5,659 nucleotides of DNA from Patescibacteria group bacterium UBA6899. GTDB lineage: Bacteria > Patescibacteriota > Minisyncoccia > Phycocordibacterales > UBA6899. This document shows, piece by piece, positions 4,710-5,659 of this stretch. Made by a program: the position numbers and the translations under genes. A model generated the notes under the pieces. That model saw only the letters and a program-made list of their open reading frames with translations. It made no database searches and had not been told where the DNA came from. Every line of letters starts with the position of its first letter. Position 1 is the stretch's first letter. The stretch spans positions 1-5,659 of the forward strand of contig DKBN01000012.1 of NCBI GenBank assembly GCA_002451235.1, in the 5' to 3' direction.

Positions 4710-5659
4710 TTATCGCAATTTCGAACGTCGCAAGAATGATGGGATCACACCAAGATCATCGTCTTCCTCCTCCTCGCGGCGTTGTTTTTCTCCTCGTCCC
4801 GCACGCTGTTTTTCCGGTTCTGTGGCGATGGTGTTGAAGATCGCCCTCTCCGAACCTTCCTTTTGCGCCCGCGCTGGCTCCGGAGTTTTCTCATCGTGCT
4901 TTACGAACAACGATTCATCCTCCTCGGGTGAGTGCTCCTTCGCTTTCTCGTCTTTGCGACGCTCGATCCTCGCCTGGCGCCCCGGAGTCCCGGAAGGAAA
5001 GCCCGATGCTATGACAGTGATCTTCATCTCGCCCTTGCGCAATTTCGGGTCAATGATCGCCCCGAATATCACCTTGGCGTTCGAATCGACGGATTCCGTG
5101 ATGACCTTCGCAGCTTCCTGGATTTCGTGCATCTTCATGTCCTCGCCGCCCGCGATCGCGAACAGCACCCCCTTCGCGCCATTGATCGATACGTCCAAGA
5201 GGGGAGAGTTGATCGCCATGCGTGCCGCCTCCGTCGCGCGATTGTCTCCCGACGCGACGCCGATCCCCATCAGGGCCGTGCCAGCATCGATCATCACCGC
5301 CTTGATGTCCGCAAAGTCAACGTTGATGAGCCCCGGCGTCGTGATGAGATCGGAGATACCTTCGACCGCCTGCCGGAGTACCTCGTCGCATTTCGCGAAA
5401 GCCGAGAGAATGGTCGCATCTTTCTCGGTCGAGAGAAGCTTATCGTTCGGAATGACGATCAGGGCATCGACCTCTGACTCGAGTGCCTCGAGTCCTTTCT
5501 CAGCCAAAAGCATGCGCTGTGATCCTTCAAAGAAGAACGGCTTGGTCACGACGCCGATAGTGAGCGCTCCCTGTTCTCGTGCGGTTCGAGCGACGATCGG
5601 AGATGCTCCGGTTCCGGTGCCGCCCCCCATACCGCCAGTGATGAAGACCATGTCCGCGC
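4710..5659 (-). CDS. ftsZ: Cell division protein FtsZ (5' end outside window)
   Basis: FtsZ is the tubulin-like GTPase that polymerises into the division ring. The frame is open to the right edge, so the N-terminal GTP-binding part is missing. Visible parts, numbered from the first in-window Met (5649-5651), are the tubulin signature GGMGGGTGTG (6-15), the T7-loop region INVDFADIK (109-117) with the catalytic aspartates, and the C-terminal activation domain to about residue 223. A highly charged linker (about 224-298, rich in E, K, R and D) follows. The conserved C-terminal peptide DDDLGVIPSFLRR (297-309) normally binds FtsA and similar partners. All key residues seen are intact. That internal Met is not the start, since coding sequence continues upstream (A-D before it). 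The stop is TAA at 4710-4712. Confidence 0.97.
   Translation of the reverse strand, partial: ADMVFITGGMGGGTGTGASPIVARTAREQGALTIGVVTKPFFFEGSQRMLLAEKGLEALESEVDALIVIPNDKLLSTEKDATILSAFAKCDEVLRQAVEGISDLITTPGLINVDFADIKAVMIDAGTALMGIGVASGDNRATEAARMAINSPLLDVSINGAKGVLFAIAGGEDMKMHEIQEAAKVITESVDSNAKVIFGAIIDPKLRKGEMKITVIASGFPSGTPGRQARIERRKDEKAKEHSPEEDESLFVKHDEKTPEPARAQKEGSERAIFNTIATEPEKQRAGRGEKQRREEEEDDDLGVIPSFLRRSKLR

Noticed and set aside
4932..5477. Plus-strand 181-codon open frame
   Set aside because: It is antisense to ftsZ and rich in Arg and Asp, as expected of a shadow frame over a GC-rich gene.

Overview
The window looks like a chromosomal segment of a Patescibacteria/CPR (Parcubacteria-like) bacterium of roughly balanced GC content. 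The reasons are a CPR-style short TspO, a CPR-style dihydroorotate dehydrogenase (NISCPN with AGFDYNG), the absence of clear Shine-Dalgarno sequences before several genes, and tRNAs that do not encode CCA. TGA is used as a stop, which argues against the UGA-recoding CPR lineages. The assignment is inference from protein character, not from a marker tree.

Layout: (1) 1-427 holds an antisense remnant of a serine recombinase C-terminus that runs off the left edge, then a 260-nt spacer. (2) 428-1821, plus strand, is a tightly packed set of three membrane-protein genes: tspO, a DUF2177 gene and a DUF1295 (steroid 5-alpha-reductase-like) gene. The last is broken by an internal deletion with frameshift. 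(3) 1907-2944, minus strand, is pyrD, convergent with the membrane-protein set. (4) 2945-3525 is about 580 nt without a believable gene. It contains a degenerate tandem duplication with a period near 260 nt and several hairpins. (5) 3526-5659, minus strand, reads in transcription order ftsZ (5' end outside the window), a thioredoxin-reductase-like gene, a stem-loop, tRNA-Val(GAC), tRNA-Val(CAC) and a strong intrinsic terminator.

How the parts work together: the right half is a housekeeping unit in which cell division (FtsZ), thiol redox balance (TrxB/AhpF-like) and valine decoding may share transcription. PyrD is a single-gene pyrimidine step with its own likely promoter, a possible leaderless start. 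The left half is more accessory: small membrane proteins of uncertain lipid, redox or tetrapyrrole-related function beside a decayed mobile-element gene. I see no intact new defence or mobile system. The most worthwhile oddities are the decayed DUF1295 gene, the hybrid active site of PyrD and the repeat-bearing intergenic region.
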